This document shows positions 26,409-35,710 of a stretch of 64,000 nucleotides of DNA, one piece after another. The DNA is from Paraburkholderia eburnea (GTDB taxonomy: Bacteria; Pseudomonadota; Gammaproteobacteria; Burkholderiales; Burkholderiaceae). The stretch is taken from assembly GCF_002917095.1 (NCBI RefSeq), contig NZ_PQGA01000001.1, forward strand, positions 434,001-498,000. Reading direction: 5' to 3'. Both the position numbers and the translations under genes were made by a program. Within the stretch, counting starts at the first letter, position 1; every line of letters begins with the position of its first letter. Under the pieces are notes generated by a model. That model saw nothing but the letters and a program-made list of their open reading frames with translations. It was not told the origin of the DNA and made no database searches.

Positions 26409-27728
26409 TCAGGCCGCTTCGAGCGCCCACGTCACATGTTCGCGCACAATCGCCGATTCGTCATGCGCGCGTTCGCGCAGCGCCGCCACTATCGCTTCGC
26501 GCCGCTCGGGCGCATCGTGGGCACTCGCATTGCGCAGCGCATTGCCCATCGCCACGGCGATGTTGCGCAACCAGCTCTCGTAACCGATACGCCGGATCGC
26601 GCTGCCCTGCATGCGCTCGTCGAACTGCGCCGCGCTCCAGCCGAACAATTCGACCAGACTCGCGCGGTCGAGCCCGTGACGCACGTCGAAATCGGCTACC
26701 GGCGCGGCCTGCGCGAACTTGTTCCACGGACACACGAGCTGGCAGTCGTCGCAGCCATAGACGCGATTGCCGATCTGCTCGCGCATCTCCAGCGGAATGC
26801 TGCCCTTGAGTTCGATCGTCAGATAGGAAATGCAGCGCCGCGCATCGACGCGATACGGCCCGGTAATGGCGCCGGTCGGGCAAGCATCGATGCAGCGCGT
26901 GCAACTGCCGCAATGCGCGCCCGGCGTTTCGGGCGCGGCGGAAGCCGGATCGTCGGCGTCGGTCGGCAAGGGGATATCGACGTAAATCTCGCCGAGGAAA
27001 AACAGCGATCCCGCGTCGCGTTGCAACAGCAGCGTGTGCTTGCCGCGCCAGCCGATGCCGGCTTTCTGCGCGAGTTCCACTTCGAGCACGGGCGCGGAGT
27101 CGGTGAAGACGCGAAACCCGAAGGCGCCGATTTCCGCCTCGATACGCTCGGCGAGCTGCTGCAGGCGCGCGCGCATGACCTTGTGATAGTCGCGGCCGCG
27201 CGCATAGATCGACACGACGGCGGCGTGCGGGTCGGCGAGGCGCGCATGTTCGCGGCGGCGCCAGTCTTGCGACGGGCTTTCGGGCGTTTCAGGCGTTTCG
27301 GGCGTCTTTCCCGATGCATTCGCGTGCGGCCCGCCATCGAGCGTCGCGGCCGGTAAATACGCCATGCGGGCCGTGATGACACGTCGCGTACCGGCCACAA
27401 GCGCGGCTGGCCGCGCGCGTTTCATGCCATGTTTGGCCATATAATCCATCTCGCCGTGGCAGCCCGCTTCGAGCCATGCGGCGAGTCCCGCCTCGGCATG
27501 GGACAGGTCGGTATCGCTGATACCGATCGCACCGAACCCAAGCTCCCGCCCCCATGCGCGGATACGCGCCGCGAGCGCGGCCAGCGCCGCTTCGTCGAGT
27601 GGAGCGGCTGGCTCGCGAGCCGCCGCACCAGCGCCCGACGCCAGATTCGACGCCGTGTTCGACGGATTCGAGGCGGTCGCTGCGTTCAATGTGCGCGCCT
27701 CGTTCGAGGGGGAAAGCAAGGGGTTCAT
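26409..27728 (-). CDS. queG: Epoxyqueuosine reductase QueG
   Basis: 439 residues. It reduces epoxyqueuosine to queuosine in tRNA using cobalamin and two [4Fe-4S] clusters. The cobalamin/active-site region includes AKHGMKRARPAALVAGTRRV. Cluster motifs are CGSCTRCIDACPTGAI and CDDCQLVCPWNKF. A HEAT-like C-terminal region follows. The protein is longer than E. coli QueG (379) because of an Ala/Asn-rich N-terminus and a small low-complexity insert with TPETPETPES near 144-153. The ATG at 27728 lies only 17 bp from the divergent tsaE ATG. Confidence 0.94.
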   Translation of the reverse strand: MNPLLSPSNEARTLNAATASNPSNTASNLASGAGAAAREPAAPLDEAALAALAARIRAWGRELGFGAIGISDTDLSHAEAGLAAWLEAGCHGEMDYMAKHGMKRARPAALVAGTRRVITARMAYLPAATLDGGPHANASGKTPETPETPESPSQDWRRREHARLADPHAAVVSIYARGRDYHKVMRARLQQLAERIEAEIGAFGFRVFTDSAPVLEVELAQKAGIGWRGKHTLLLQRDAGSLFFLGEIYVDIPLPTDADDPASAAPETPGAHCGSCTRCIDACPTGAITGPYRVDARRCISYLTIELKGSIPLEMREQIGNRVYGCDDCQLVCPWNKFAQAAPVADFDVRHGLDRASLVELFGWSAAQFDERMQGSAIRRIGYESWLRNIAVAMGNALRNASAHDAPERREAIVAALRERAHDESAIVREHVTWALEAA

Positions 27729-27745
27729 CACGCCATTTTACGAGA

Positions 27746-28327
27746 ATGCCCGACACGCCCGAACAGCACCACGCGAGCTTGCCCGCCGTTCCCGTTCTGC
27801 TCGAACGCCGCTTCGAGCTCGCGGACGAAACCGCCACCGATGCGTTCGGCGCACGCTTTGCGCACGCGCTCGAAGCGCTGCGCACGCGGCAATCCAGCCA
27901 GACGGCCTCGCCCACGCCCGGGTTCGCGGGCCTGCATGTCCAGTTGCTCGGCGATCTGGGTGCGGGCAAGACCTCGCTCGTACGCGCCGCGCTGCGCGCG
28001 CTCGGCCATGCGGGCCGCGTGCGCAGCCCCACCTACACGCTCGTCGAGCCTTACACGGTACACCCCGGCGATGCAGGCGGGGAACTCCAGCTCTATCACT
28101 TCGATCTGTATCGTTTCAGCGACCCGGCCGAATGGGCCGACGCCGGCTTTCGCGAATATTTCGCGCAAGGTGCGGTCTGTCTCGTCGAATGGCCGCAACG
28201 CGCGGGGGGCCTGCTCGGCGTGCCGGATCTCGTGTTCCAGCTCGAACCCGGTGAGCACGGCGAAGGCCGCGTGCTCACCGCGTACGCATACAGCGCATCA
28301 GGAAAGGCATGTCTAGAAAGATGTTAA
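27746..28327 (+). CDS. tsaE: tRNA threonylcarbamoyladenosine biosynthesis ATPase TsaE
   Basis: 193 residues. It is the ATPase that assists TsaB/TsaD in making t6A37 in tRNA. Walker A is GDLGAGKTSLVRAAL, followed by SPTYTLVEPY (switch I) and the HFDLYRFSDPAEW segment. The C-terminal VCLVEWPQRAGG is the family's last motif. It is longer than E. coli TsaE (153) because of a Pro/Thr-rich N-terminus and a GDAGGELQ insert. The ATG at 27746 is preceded by ACGAGA. It overlaps the downstream amidase gene by 19 bp, an order (tsaE then N-acetylmuramoyl-alanine amidase) conserved in many proteobacteria. Confidence 0.93.
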   Translation: MPDTPEQHHASLPAVPVLLERRFELADETATDAFGARFAHALEALRTRQSSQTASPTPGFAGLHVQLLGDLGAGKTSLVRAALRALGHAGRVRSPTYTLVEPYTVHPGDAGGELQLYHFDLYRFSDPAEWADAGFREYFAQGAVCLVEWPQRAGGLLGVPDLVFQLEPGEHGEGRVLTAYAYSASGKACLERC

Positions 28328-29874
28328 TCAAACCGTTCCGCTCGATCGAATCGGCCGCGACCGCCACGCACAACTGGCGGCGCCGGCAGATCCTGAAGGC
28401 GGGCGCGTCGTCGCTGGTGCTGGGTCTTGCCGCCGCGGCGCCGCGCCTTGCGTTGGCAAGTTCGGTGATGGGCGTGCGGGTGTGGCCCGCGCGCGACTAC
28501 ACGCGCGTCACCATCGAATCGGATCAGCCGCTCACCACCACGCAAACGCTGCTGCAAAGCCCCGACCGGCTCGTGGTCGATCTGAGCGGGCTCGATCTCG
28601 ACGATGCGCTGAAGAACCTTGTCTCCAAGATCACGCCGAACGATCCGCAGATCCAGGCCGTGCGCGTCGGGCAATATCAGCCGCACGTCGTGCGCATGGT
28701 GTTCGACCTGAAGGGATCGGTGAAGCCGCAGGTGTTCACGCTGCAGCCGGTCGGCTCGTACAAGTACCGGCTCGTGTTCGACCTCTACCCGGCCGTCGCG
28801 CCCGATCCGCTGATGGATCTGCTCGCGCAGACCGAGCACAAGCAGCAGCAACTCGACGCCCATCAGGCGATGCGTGACAGCGCGCCGCCGCCGCCCTCCA
28901 CGCTGGCCAGTCCCAACACGCCGCCCGCGCACGACAACAGCGAAGCCTTCTTCGACCGTTATGCGCAGAACGACGGCGCACCCTCGCCCGCCGTGCGGCC
29001 CACGCCGTCCGTGCCGCCGGTGCCGCCCGTCATCGCAAAGCCCAGGCCCGCGCCGAAGCCCCCCGTCATCGCCCAGAACAATGGCGACGATTCGGGCAAG
29101 GACAGCGGCAAGGACGACGACAACTACGGCTTCACCGCGCCGAAGTCGAACAAGGGCGGCACCACGCGCCTGCTGACCGTGGCAATCGACCCGGGCCACG
29201 GCGGCGAGGACCCCGGCGCGATCGGCAGCGGCGGCACCTACGAGAAGCACGTCGCGCTCGACATCGCGAAGAAGCTGCGCGCGAAGATCGACGCCCAGCC
29301 CAATATGCGCTCGATGATGACGCGCGACGCCGACTTCTTCGTGCCGCTCAATGTGCGCGTGCAGAAGGCCCGCCGCGTGGGCGCGGACCTGTTCGTGTCG
29401 ATCCACGCCGACGCCTTCACGACGCCTTCCGCGCGTGGCTCGTCGGTGTTCGCGCTGTCGGAGCACGGCGCGTCGAGCGCGGCCGCGCGCTGGATGGCGA
29501 ACAAGGAAAACTCGTCGGACCAGATCGGCGGCATCAGCGTGCAGACGGCGGACGCCGCCGTGAACCGCGCGCTCTTCGACATGTCCACGACTGCGCAGAT
29601 TCGCGATTCAATGCGCTACGGCAACTTCGTGTTGAACGAAGTCGGCGAGATCAACCATCTGCACAAGGGCTCGGTCGAGCAGGCGGGTTTTGCGGTGCTC
29701 AAGGCGCCCGACATCCCGTCGATCCTCGTGGAGACGGCCTTCATCAGCAATCCCGAGGAAGAGTCGAGGCTCAACGACGACGCTTATCGCGACAAGATGG
29801 CCAGCGCGATTCTCAAGGGCATCAAGCGCTATTTCGCGGCCAATCCTCCGCTGGCGAAGAACCGCATGACGTAA
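28309..29874 (+). CDS. amiC: N-acetylmuramoyl-L-alanine amidase AmiC
   Basis: 521 residues. It cleaves septal peptidoglycan between MurNAc and L-alanine to separate daughter cells. A Tat-type signal (RRRQIL at about 24-29, then a hydrophobic stretch to LALAS) directs export to the periplasm. An AMIN domain (about 50-160) targets it to the septum. A Pro/Asp/Lys-rich linker spans about 185-285. The Amidase_3 domain starts near 290 with DPGHGGEDPGA, has the second ligand Glu in GTYEKHVALD, His in SIHADAF and catalytic Glu in VETAFISNPEEE. The ATG at 28309 has AGGAAAG and lies inside the end of tsaE. Confidence 0.95.
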   Translation: MSRKMLIKPFRSIESAATATHNWRRRQILKAGASSLVLGLAAAAPRLALASSVMGVRVWPARDYTRVTIESDQPLTTTQTLLQSPDRLVVDLSGLDLDDALKNLVSKITPNDPQIQAVRVGQYQPHVVRMVFDLKGSVKPQVFTLQPVGSYKYRLVFDLYPAVAPDPLMDLLAQTEHKQQQLDAHQAMRDSAPPPPSTLASPNTPPAHDNSEAFFDRYAQNDGAPSPAVRPTPSVPPVPPVIAKPRPAPKPPVIAQNNGDDSGKDSGKDDDNYGFTAPKSNKGGTTRLLTVAIDPGHGGEDPGAIGSGGTYEKHVALDIAKKLRAKIDAQPNMRSMMTRDADFFVPLNVRVQKARRVGADLFVSIHADAFTTPSARGSSVFALSEHGASSAAARWMANKENSSDQIGGISVQTADAAVNRALFDMSTTAQIRDSMRYGNFVLNEVGEINHLHKGSVEQAGFAVLKAPDIPSILVETAFISNPEEESRLNDDAYRDKMASAILKGIKRYFAANPPLAKNRMT

Positions 29875-29896
29875 GCGCGCGCCCGCCGCTTACGCA

Positions 29897-29934
29897 AAAA
29901 ACGCCGCGCACCCTGCTGGATGCGCGGCGTTTTT
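29897..29934. terminator. Bidirectional intrinsic terminator between amiC and eamA
   Basis: AAAACGCCGCGCA, a 10-nt loop, and TGCGCGGCGTTTT form a perfect stem of about 14 bp with A/T flanks on both sides. It terminates both converging genes. Confidence 0.85.
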
Positions 29935-29949
29935 CATGGCGAGGCGGGC

Positions 29950-30855
29950 TTAGGTGCGCGCAGCCGCAAACCGCTGCTTCACCCAGCCGCCGAACACATT
30001 GACGACGAGGCCCGCCATCACGAGCGCGGCGCCGCCCACCTGCGCGGCGCTCAGACGCTCGTCGAGAAACAGCGCCGCCGAAGCCAGACCGACAATCGGC
30101 ACGAGCAGCGAGAACGGCGCCACCTGGCTGGCCGGATACTTCGAGAGCAAGCGGCTCCAAAGGCTGTAGCCGAGGATCGTCGCGATAAACGCCAGATAGA
30201 CGATCGCGCCAATCGACGGCATGCCGATGCCGGTGAGCGCCGTCTCGATGCGCTGCGGCCCTTCCATGAAGTACGAGAGCATGAAGAACGGCAGCGGCGG
30301 AATCAGGCTCGCCCAGACCACGAGGCCGACCAGATCGATCTTGCCGACCTTCTTCGTGACGATATTGCCGAGCGCCCACATGCAGGCCGCGCAGAGCGTG
30401 AGCACGAAGCCCGCGACCGTCATGGCCTGCGCGCCGGCGCCACCCGAGCCCGTCGATTGCAGCCCGATCAGCGCCAGCCCGCCCGCCGCGATCAAGAGGC
30501 CGATCACGTTCTGCGCGCGAAAGCGCTCGCCGAGGAAAAACGCCGCGAACACCAGCGTGAAAAATGCCTGCGCCTGCAGCACGACCGAGGCCAGGCCTGC
30601 GGGCATGCCCACATACATCGCCGTGAAGAGGAACGCGAACTGCCCGAACGAGATGGTCGCGCCATAGGCGAACAGCCAGCGCAGCGGCAACTTCGGACGT
30701 TTCACGAACAGCACCGCCGGGAACGCGGCCAGAGCGAAGCGCAGCGCGCCGAGCAGCAGCGGCGGCACGCCATGCAACCCCACCTTGATCACGACGAAAT
30801 TCACGCCCCACGCGAGGACGACGACCAGCGCGAGCAACAAATCCTTCGGCGACAT
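29950..30855 (-). CDS. eamA: EamA-type DMT transporter (O-acetylserine/cysteine exporter homologue)
   Basis: 301 residues with ten membrane helices from two EamA repeats. Its opening LALVVVLAWGVNFVVIKVGL and the segments FGQFAFLFTAMYVGMPAGL and APFSLLVPIVGLASAALFLD closely follow E. coli EamA (299 residues), which exports cysteine and O-acetylserine. The assignment to that substrate is by similarity from memory; other amino-acid metabolites are possible. The ATG at 30855 gives the family N-terminus MSPKD. It shares a terminator with amiC and is divergent from the pirin gene. Confidence 0.82.
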   Translation of the reverse strand: MSPKDLLLALVVVLAWGVNFVVIKVGLHGVPPLLLGALRFALAAFPAVLFVKRPKLPLRWLFAYGATISFGQFAFLFTAMYVGMPAGLASVVLQAQAFFTLVFAAFFLGERFRAQNVIGLLIAAGGLALIGLQSTGSGGAGAQAMTVAGFVLTLCAACMWALGNIVTKKVGKIDLVGLVVWASLIPPLPFFMLSYFMEGPQRIETALTGIGMPSIGAIVYLAFIATILGYSLWSRLLSKYPASQVAPFSLLVPIVGLASAALFLDERLSAAQVGGAALVMAGLVVNVFGGWVKQRFAAART

Positions 30856-31080
30856 CCCCAGCTCCGGTTATTGTTCTGTCGAATCCGTCAGTTTAGCGGT
30901 TGCGTCGCTCACGCGCCGGGCGCGGCCCGACACGGGCTTAACCGCACGCTGTCGGAGCGGGCGTTAGAATGGGCGCCTGTCCGCGCGACGCCTGTTCATT
31001 ACGTCATTCGCGCCAGCGCTCGCGCACCGTCAGCGCCCCACATTCGCCTTCATACCGTCCGGTTCATCAAGGAAGCGTCC

Positions 31081-31965
31081 ATGTCCTCATCGATCAAAGC
31101 GGTCCTCAAGCCTCATCAGCGTGATATCGGCAATCTCTACGTGCGCCGCGTGCTGCCCGCGATGGCCGCGCGCCTCGTCGGGCCGTTCATCTTTTTCGAC
31201 CACATGGGTCCGGCGGCGCTCGCGCCCGGCGCGGGCGTCGATGTGCGCCCGCATCCGCATATCGGACTGGCCACCGTCACCTATCTGTACGAAGGCGCGC
31301 TGATGCACCGCGACTCCCTCGGCTCGCATCAGAAGATTCTGCCCGGCGACGTCAACTGGATGACGGCGGGACGCGGCATCGTCCATTCGGAGCGCACGCC
31401 CGACGAAAACCGCGCCACCGGCCTCACGATGCACGGCATCCAGACCTGGGTGGCGCTCCCGCTCGAACACGAAGACACCGATCCCTCGTTCTTCCACCAC
31501 GAAGCCGCCACGCTGCCGAAGGTCGAGCGCAACGGCGTGTCGATGTGCGTGATCGCGGGCACGGCGTTCGGCGCCACGGCGCCGGTCAAGACTTTCTCCG
31601 GCACGCTTTACGTAGCTGCCGATTTCGCGCCGGGCAGCGCGATCGCGCTCGACGCCGAGCACGAGGAGCGCGGCGTGTATCTCGTCGAAGGCGATTTCGC
31701 GATCGACGGCACACCGCTCGAACAGCACACCATGGCCGTGCTGGTGCCCGGTGAAACCGTCACGCTCGCCAGCACGAAGGGGGCGCGCGTGATGCTGCTG
31801 GGCGGCGAAAAGCTGGAAGGCGAGCGCTTCATCGAATGGAATTTCGTCGCCAGTTCGCGCGAGAAGATCGAGGCGGCGAAGGCCGCATGGACGCGCCAGG
31901 AAATGGGGCAGGTGCCCGGCGAGACCGAATGGATTCCGTTGCCCGAGAAAAAGCCCGCGCACTGA
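31081..31965 (+). CDS. Pirin family protein
   Basis: 294 residues, two-cupin pirin. The N-terminal cupin carries the metal-binding histidines in RPHPHIGLATVTYLYEG with a further HRDSLGSHQ, and GDVNWMTAGRGIVHSERTP. Bacterial pirins act as iron-dependent quercetinases or as regulators of metabolic enzymes; neither can be picked here. The ATG at 31081 begins the expected sequence, after an upstream in-frame run that is not family-like. It is followed 79 bp later by cnoX on the same strand. Confidence 0.92.
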   Translation: MSSSIKAVLKPHQRDIGNLYVRRVLPAMAARLVGPFIFFDHMGPAALAPGAGVDVRPHPHIGLATVTYLYEGALMHRDSLGSHQKILPGDVNWMTAGRGIVHSERTPDENRATGLTMHGIQTWVALPLEHEDTDPSFFHHEAATLPKVERNGVSMCVIAGTAFGATAPVKTFSGTLYVAADFAPGSAIALDAEHEERGVYLVEGDFAIDGTPLEQHTMAVLVPGETVTLASTKGARVMLLGGEKLEGERFIEWNFVASSREKIEAAKAAWTRQEMGQVPGETEWIPLPEKKPAH

Positions 31966-32044
31966 CGTTGTACTGACGGCACATTGAAGCACGGCGTTTC
32001 GCCCCCATCTCCGCGCAAGACGGAATTTTCCTAACGAGGACGCA

Positions 32045-32893
32045 ATGGATACCACTCTGGCCACATTTGAAAAGGACGTGATCGAGGCGTCGGCGCTCGC
32101 GCCCGTGCTGGTCGACTTCTGGGCGCCGTGGTGCGGCCCGTGCAAGACGCTGGGCCCGATGCTGGAAAAGCTCGAGGCCGAATACGCGGGCAAATGGAAG
32201 CTCGTGAAGGTGAACGTCGATGAAAACCAGGAACTGGCCGCGCACTTTCAGGTGCGTAGCATTCCGCACGTCGTCGCTTTCGCGGATCGTCAGGCTGTGG
32301 ACCAGTTCATCGGCGTGCTGCCGGAAGGCCAGCTGCGTGCGTTTCTCGACCGCCTGATCCCGGATTCGGCCGAAGCCGCGCGCGCCGCGGCCCAGCAAGC
32401 GCTCGCCGAGGGCCGCCGCGAGGACGCCTACGAAGCGCTGCAAGCCGCGCTTGCCTACGATCCGGGCTTCGACGAAGCGCGCATGGATTTGATCGAACTG
32501 CTGCTCGCCGACAACCGCGCCGACGAGGCGCACAAGGAAGTCGAGTTGCTTTCGCCCAAGACCACACAGGGCATCGACGCGCGCTTCAACGCGCTCAAGA
32601 CCCGTCTGGACGCACTGGACGCCGCCGCCGACCTGCCGCCGACCGACGCACTGGAAACGCAGGTGAGCGCGCATCCCGACGATCTCGACGCGCGCTTCGA
32701 CCTGGCGAGCGCGCTGATCGCGCGGCGCAAGTACGCCGGTGCGCTGGAGCATTTGCTGGAGATCGTGAAGCGCGACCGTACGTTCCGCGACGACATCGGC
32801 CGCAAGACCATGCTGTCCGTGTTCGATCTGGCCGAGCATCAGCCGCAACTGGTGAGCGAATGGCGGCGCAAGCTCAGCGCGACGCTGAACTGA
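32045..32893 (+). CDS. cnoX: Thioredoxin-fold chaperedoxin/co-chaperone CnoX (YbbN)
   Basis: 282 residues. The N-terminal thioredoxin domain (about 5-108) has FWAPWCGPCK and the cis-proline in SIPHVVAF. The C-terminal part (about 115-282) is TPR-like and matches the YbbN extension. E. coli CnoX holds unfolded proteins during oxidative stress and hands them to GroEL or DnaK, but its active site is SxxC. This copy keeps a complete CGPC, so it may also reduce disulfides. The ATG at 32045 follows CGAGGACGC. A strong terminator lies just past the stop codon. Confidence 0.9.
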   Translation: MDTTLATFEKDVIEASALAPVLVDFWAPWCGPCKTLGPMLEKLEAEYAGKWKLVKVNVDENQELAAHFQVRSIPHVVAFADRQAVDQFIGVLPEGQLRAFLDRLIPDSAEAARAAAQQALAEGRREDAYEALQAALAYDPGFDEARMDLIELLLADNRADEAHKEVELLSPKTTQGIDARFNALKTRLDALDAAADLPPTDALETQVSAHPDDLDARFDLASALIARRKYAGALEHLLEIVKRDRTFRDDIGRKTMLSVFDLAEHQPQLVSEWRRKLSATLN

Positions 32894-32929
32894 GCCCTGA
32901 ACCGAGCCAGTCGACCCCGGCCAAAGTAG

Positions 32930-32956
32930 AAAGCCCGCGAAAATCGCGGGCTTTTT
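32930..32956 (+). terminator. Intrinsic terminator of cnoX
   Basis: AAAGCCCGCGA, loop AAA, TCGCGGGCTTT followed by further T residues give a perfect 11-bp stem 37 bp after the cnoX stop codon. Confidence 0.85.
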
Positions 32957-32980
32957 TTCTGGACGGGCCTGGAAGCGCGT

Positions 32981-33346
32981 TCAGCCGAGGCGGGTCTTGC
33001 GACCATGCCTCAGGCTGCCGACGTACGCCGCCGATTGCGCGCCGTAGCTCGCAGAAGCAGCGCGTCCCTTGAACCGCGCCTGCAACTTGCCGCGCGCCGC
33101 TTTGTTCACCGCTTCCCGTTTGCGCATGGCAGCCGCAAGCTCCTTGAAGCTGCGATCGAGTTCCTCGCGCACGAGCATCTGCGTTCCTGCGCGCGCCGGC
33201 ACATGAATCACCGATGCACGACGCTCAACCGTCGCAACATGCTGCCGGAACAAGTACGAGAGCGCCTGCACGATGCAGAAGGTAATGGCGGCGATGATCA
33301 GCACGCCGTAGTTCTGCGAAAAATTCAGGAAAAGATTCGTCATCAT
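32981..33346 (-). CDS. Hypothetical single-pass membrane protein with basic tail
   Basis: 121 residues, not recognised. One membrane helix lies near 14-34 (GVLIIAAITFCIVQALSYLF) and is followed by a charged helix around 60-85 (REELDRSFKELAAAMRKRE). The C-terminus is basic (Arg/Lys-rich). The ATG at 33346 overlaps the stop codon of the upstream gene by 4 bp (ATGA), which implies translational coupling. It converges on cnoX. Local composition is lower in GC than the flanking core genes. The pair may have arrived by transfer; no function is suggested. Confidence 0.6.
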   Translation of the reverse strand: MMTNLFLNFSQNYGVLIIAAITFCIVQALSYLFRQHVATVERRASVIHVPARAGTQMLVREELDRSFKELAAAMRKREAVNKAARGKLQARFKGRAASASYGAQSAAYVGSLRHGRKTRLG

Positions 33347-33777
33347 GCCGTCAACCGCTTGAGTTCGCTTAAACCAACGGCGGAAAAATAATAGACCATC
33401 GAATCCGACTTCACAGCCGTCCATCCGAATAGTGCCAAGGCTGGCCATCCCTCGAAAGTCGCGCCGAGTGAGACACCCAGGAACTGGTGCCATAGCGGCA
33501 TGCCGAACAGCGCGAGCGCGGCGGCAACCGCGACCAGAACAATATCGCAGCGATACTTGAACCGTACGAGCCACGATTCACGGCGATGCGGTTCCTTGCG
33601 CGCCAGACAAAGCGGCATGAGCAAGGCGATGGCGCCAAGCATCAACGCAGGCGCGAGAAAAGCCTCCGGGTCGTGTTCTTTCAGCGACTGATGCACCGTG
33701 TACTCAAAACCCGCCAGCCAGAACGGCAGCAAGTAGATCAACACCCGGACGAATAAATTGTAGACATGGCGTGCCAT
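33343..33777 (-). CDS. Hypothetical multi-pass membrane protein
   Basis: 144 residues, not recognised. Hydrophobic segments lie near 7-24 (LFVRVLIYLLPFWLAGF), 41-57 (LAPALMLGAIALLMPLC), 79-95 and 103-120, so three or four passes are likely. It is coupled to the next gene by an ATGA overlap and the two are probably one small operon. Local sequence is less GC-rich than the neighbours, a sign of possible recent acquisition. The ATG at 33777 is the only good start. The 202 bp between here and tcdA holds no gene. Confidence 0.6.
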   Translation of the reverse strand: MARHVYNLFVRVLIYLLPFWLAGFEYTVHQSLKEHDPEAFLAPALMLGAIALLMPLCLARKEPHRRESWLVRFKYRCDIVLVAVAAALALFGMPLWHQFLGVSLGATFEGWPALALFGWTAVKSDSMVYYFSAVGLSELKRLTA

Positions 33778-33979
33778 TGCTTAAGCCTGGTCGAACGCAA
33801 CAACCTGGATCGAAAGATTCGCACGCCTGCGAAGGAAGTTTCAGCGCGTCACGCGATGCTACAACGGCACCTTCGCCCTTTTCGCGAATAATGCAGAACT
33901 CCGAAGCATCAAACGCTTTGCGAGATCAAACTTCATGCACGGCGCGCGACCGTTAGTACCAGAAGCGCGCCGGCACGCC

Positions 33980-34873
33980 TCAGCGCGTATTCGCCTGATG
34001 CGCCAGCGTGCGCAGCACATAGGCCGCCGCGGCAAAACCAAAACTCGCGGTCACGCACACGCTCGAGCCAAACCCCGCGCAATTCAGCCCCACCGGACCG
34101 TGATGGCCGGGCGAGGTCGTGACGTGCTCGGCCTCGCTATCGACGTCGCACACCGCCGCTTCCGGGTAGATCAGCGGTTCATCCGAATACACCGCACTCA
34201 CCTTGAAGCGCGCCTTCGGGCCGCGCGGGAAGCCGTGATGCTTGCGCAGTTGCCCGCGCACCTTGGAGAGCAGCGGATCCTGGATGGTGAGCGCGAGATC
34301 GTCGATGCGGATGCGCGTCGGGTCCAGTTGCCCGCCCGCGCCGCCCACGGTGATGAGCGGCACGCGATGCTCGACGCACCAGGCGATCAGCGCGGTCTTG
34401 GTCCGCACGCTGTCGATCGCATCCACCACGTAGTCGAAGCCGCTGCCCAGCAGCGCGTCGAAGTTCGACGGCTCGACGAAATCCTCCACGAGCCGCACGT
34501 CGCAGTCCGGATCGATCAGCTTGATGCGCTCGGCCATCGCCTCGACCTTGGGCTTGCCGTAGTTGCCGTCGAGCGCGTGGATCTGGCGGTTGGTGTTGCT
34601 CTCGGCCACGTTGTCGAGGTCGATCAGCGTGAGCGTGCCGATCGCGCTGCGCGCGAGCGCCTCCGCGACCCACGAGCCCACCCCGCCGATGCCGATCACC
34701 GCGACATGCGCGCGCTCGAACGCGTCGAGCGCGGGTGCGCCGTAAAGCCGCGCCACGCCGCCGAAGCGGCGCGCCCGGTCGGCAACCTCGTGCGCGTGCG
34801 GCGCGGTAAGATCGGCGGGTTCGGCCGCAGATGGGAACGAGGCGGTCGAAGTGGAAAGCGGTGTACTGGACAT
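33980..34873 (-). CDS. tcdA: tRNA threonylcarbamoyladenosine dehydratase (TcdA/CsdL)
   Basis: 297 residues, ThiF/E1-like adenylating enzyme. It cyclises t6A37 to ct6A37 in tRNA using ATP. The nucleotide-binding motif is VIGIGGVGSWVAEALARSAI followed by TLIDLDNVAESNTNRQ. The central DAIDSVRTKTALIAWC and the AVYSDEP and VGLNCAGFGSS segments fit TcdA. About 35 Ser/Thr/Pro-rich residues precede the domain. The ATG at 34873 is used; no better start is seen. TsaE, an enzyme of the preceding t6A pathway, is encoded about 6 kb away. Confidence 0.93.
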   Translation of the reverse strand: MSSTPLSTSTASFPSAAEPADLTAPHAHEVADRARRFGGVARLYGAPALDAFERAHVAVIGIGGVGSWVAEALARSAIGTLTLIDLDNVAESNTNRQIHALDGNYGKPKVEAMAERIKLIDPDCDVRLVEDFVEPSNFDALLGSGFDYVVDAIDSVRTKTALIAWCVEHRVPLITVGGAGGQLDPTRIRIDDLALTIQDPLLSKVRGQLRKHHGFPRGPKARFKVSAVYSDEPLIYPEAAVCDVDSEAEHVTTSPGHHGPVGLNCAGFGSSVCVTASFGFAAAAYVLRTLAHQANTR

Positions 34874-35062
34874 GACGGTAGAAAATCGAATGCGCGAAAG
34901 CGGACCGATTGCGTATTGTCACGGTCCTGGGAAGACCCGTATTTTGCCTGATCGCGCGCGATCGGGCTGTGCTCCGGACCGGGCTGCGCGGCCGCGGCAT
35001 CCGGCCCCGCCTTCCGGTTATTTCTGGTTATACTCGTCCGCACTGAAGCGTCTGCATAAAAC

Positions 35063-35710
35063 ATGACCTCCCTCGCCGATCTCCGCAAGAATTACTCGCT
35101 CGGCTCGCTCGACGCCACCGACGTCGACGCCGATCCGATCCGCCAGTTCCAGACCTGGTTCGCCCAGGCGCTCGACGCGCAGTTGCCCGAGCCCAATGCG
35201 ATGACCGTCGCGACCGTCGATGCCGAAGGCCGTCCGGCCGCGCGCATCCTGCTGATCAAGGGCGTGGACGAGCGCGGCTTCGTGTTCTTCACCAACTACG
35301 ACAGCCGCAAGGGCCGCGAACTGGCGGCCAGGCCGCACGCCGCCCTGCTGTTCCACTGGATCGAACTCGAACGCCAGGTGCGTATCGAAGGCCGCGTCGA
35401 GAAAACCAGCGATGCGGAAAGCGACGCCTACTATCAGTCGCGTCCGCTCGGCTCGCGCATCGGTGCGTGGGCGTCGGAGCAGAGCACGGTGATCGACAGC
35501 CGTGCGCAGCTCGAAGCTCGCGAGCGCGAAATCAGCGCCCAGTACGGCGATGCGCCGCCGCGCCCGCCGCACTGGGGCGGCTACCGCGTCGTGCCGGACG
35601 CCATCGAGTTCTGGCAAGGCCGCCCGTCGCGCCTGCATGACCGCATCCGCTACACGCGCGACAGCGCGCAAGCCGGCGCCGCGTGGCGCATCGAACGGCT
35701 CGCCCCCTGA
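35063..35710 (+). CDS. pdxH: Pyridoxamine/pyridoxine 5'-phosphate oxidase
   Basis: 215 residues, full family length. It is the FMN enzyme that oxidises pyridoxine or pyridoxamine phosphate to PLP. Visible family motifs are [20 protein letters not shown] near 48-67 and [15 protein letters not shown], then [13 protein letters not shown] and [16 protein letters not shown]. The C-terminal [19 protein letters not shown] and [10 protein letters not shown] finish the active site. PLP made here is used by aspD and kynU in this window, but no regulatory link is seen. The ATG at 35063 is at the start of the conserved region. Confidence 0.96.
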   Translation: MTSLADLRKNYSLGSLDATDVDADPIRQFQTWFAQALDAQLPEPNAMTVATVDAEGRPAARILLIKGVDERGFVFFTNYDSRKGRELAARPHAALLFHWIELERQVRIEGRVEKTSDAESDAYYQSRPLGSRIGAWASEQSTVIDSRAQLEAREREISAQYGDAPPRPPHWGGYRVVPDAIEFWQGRPSRLHDRIRYTRDSAQAGAAWRIERLAP

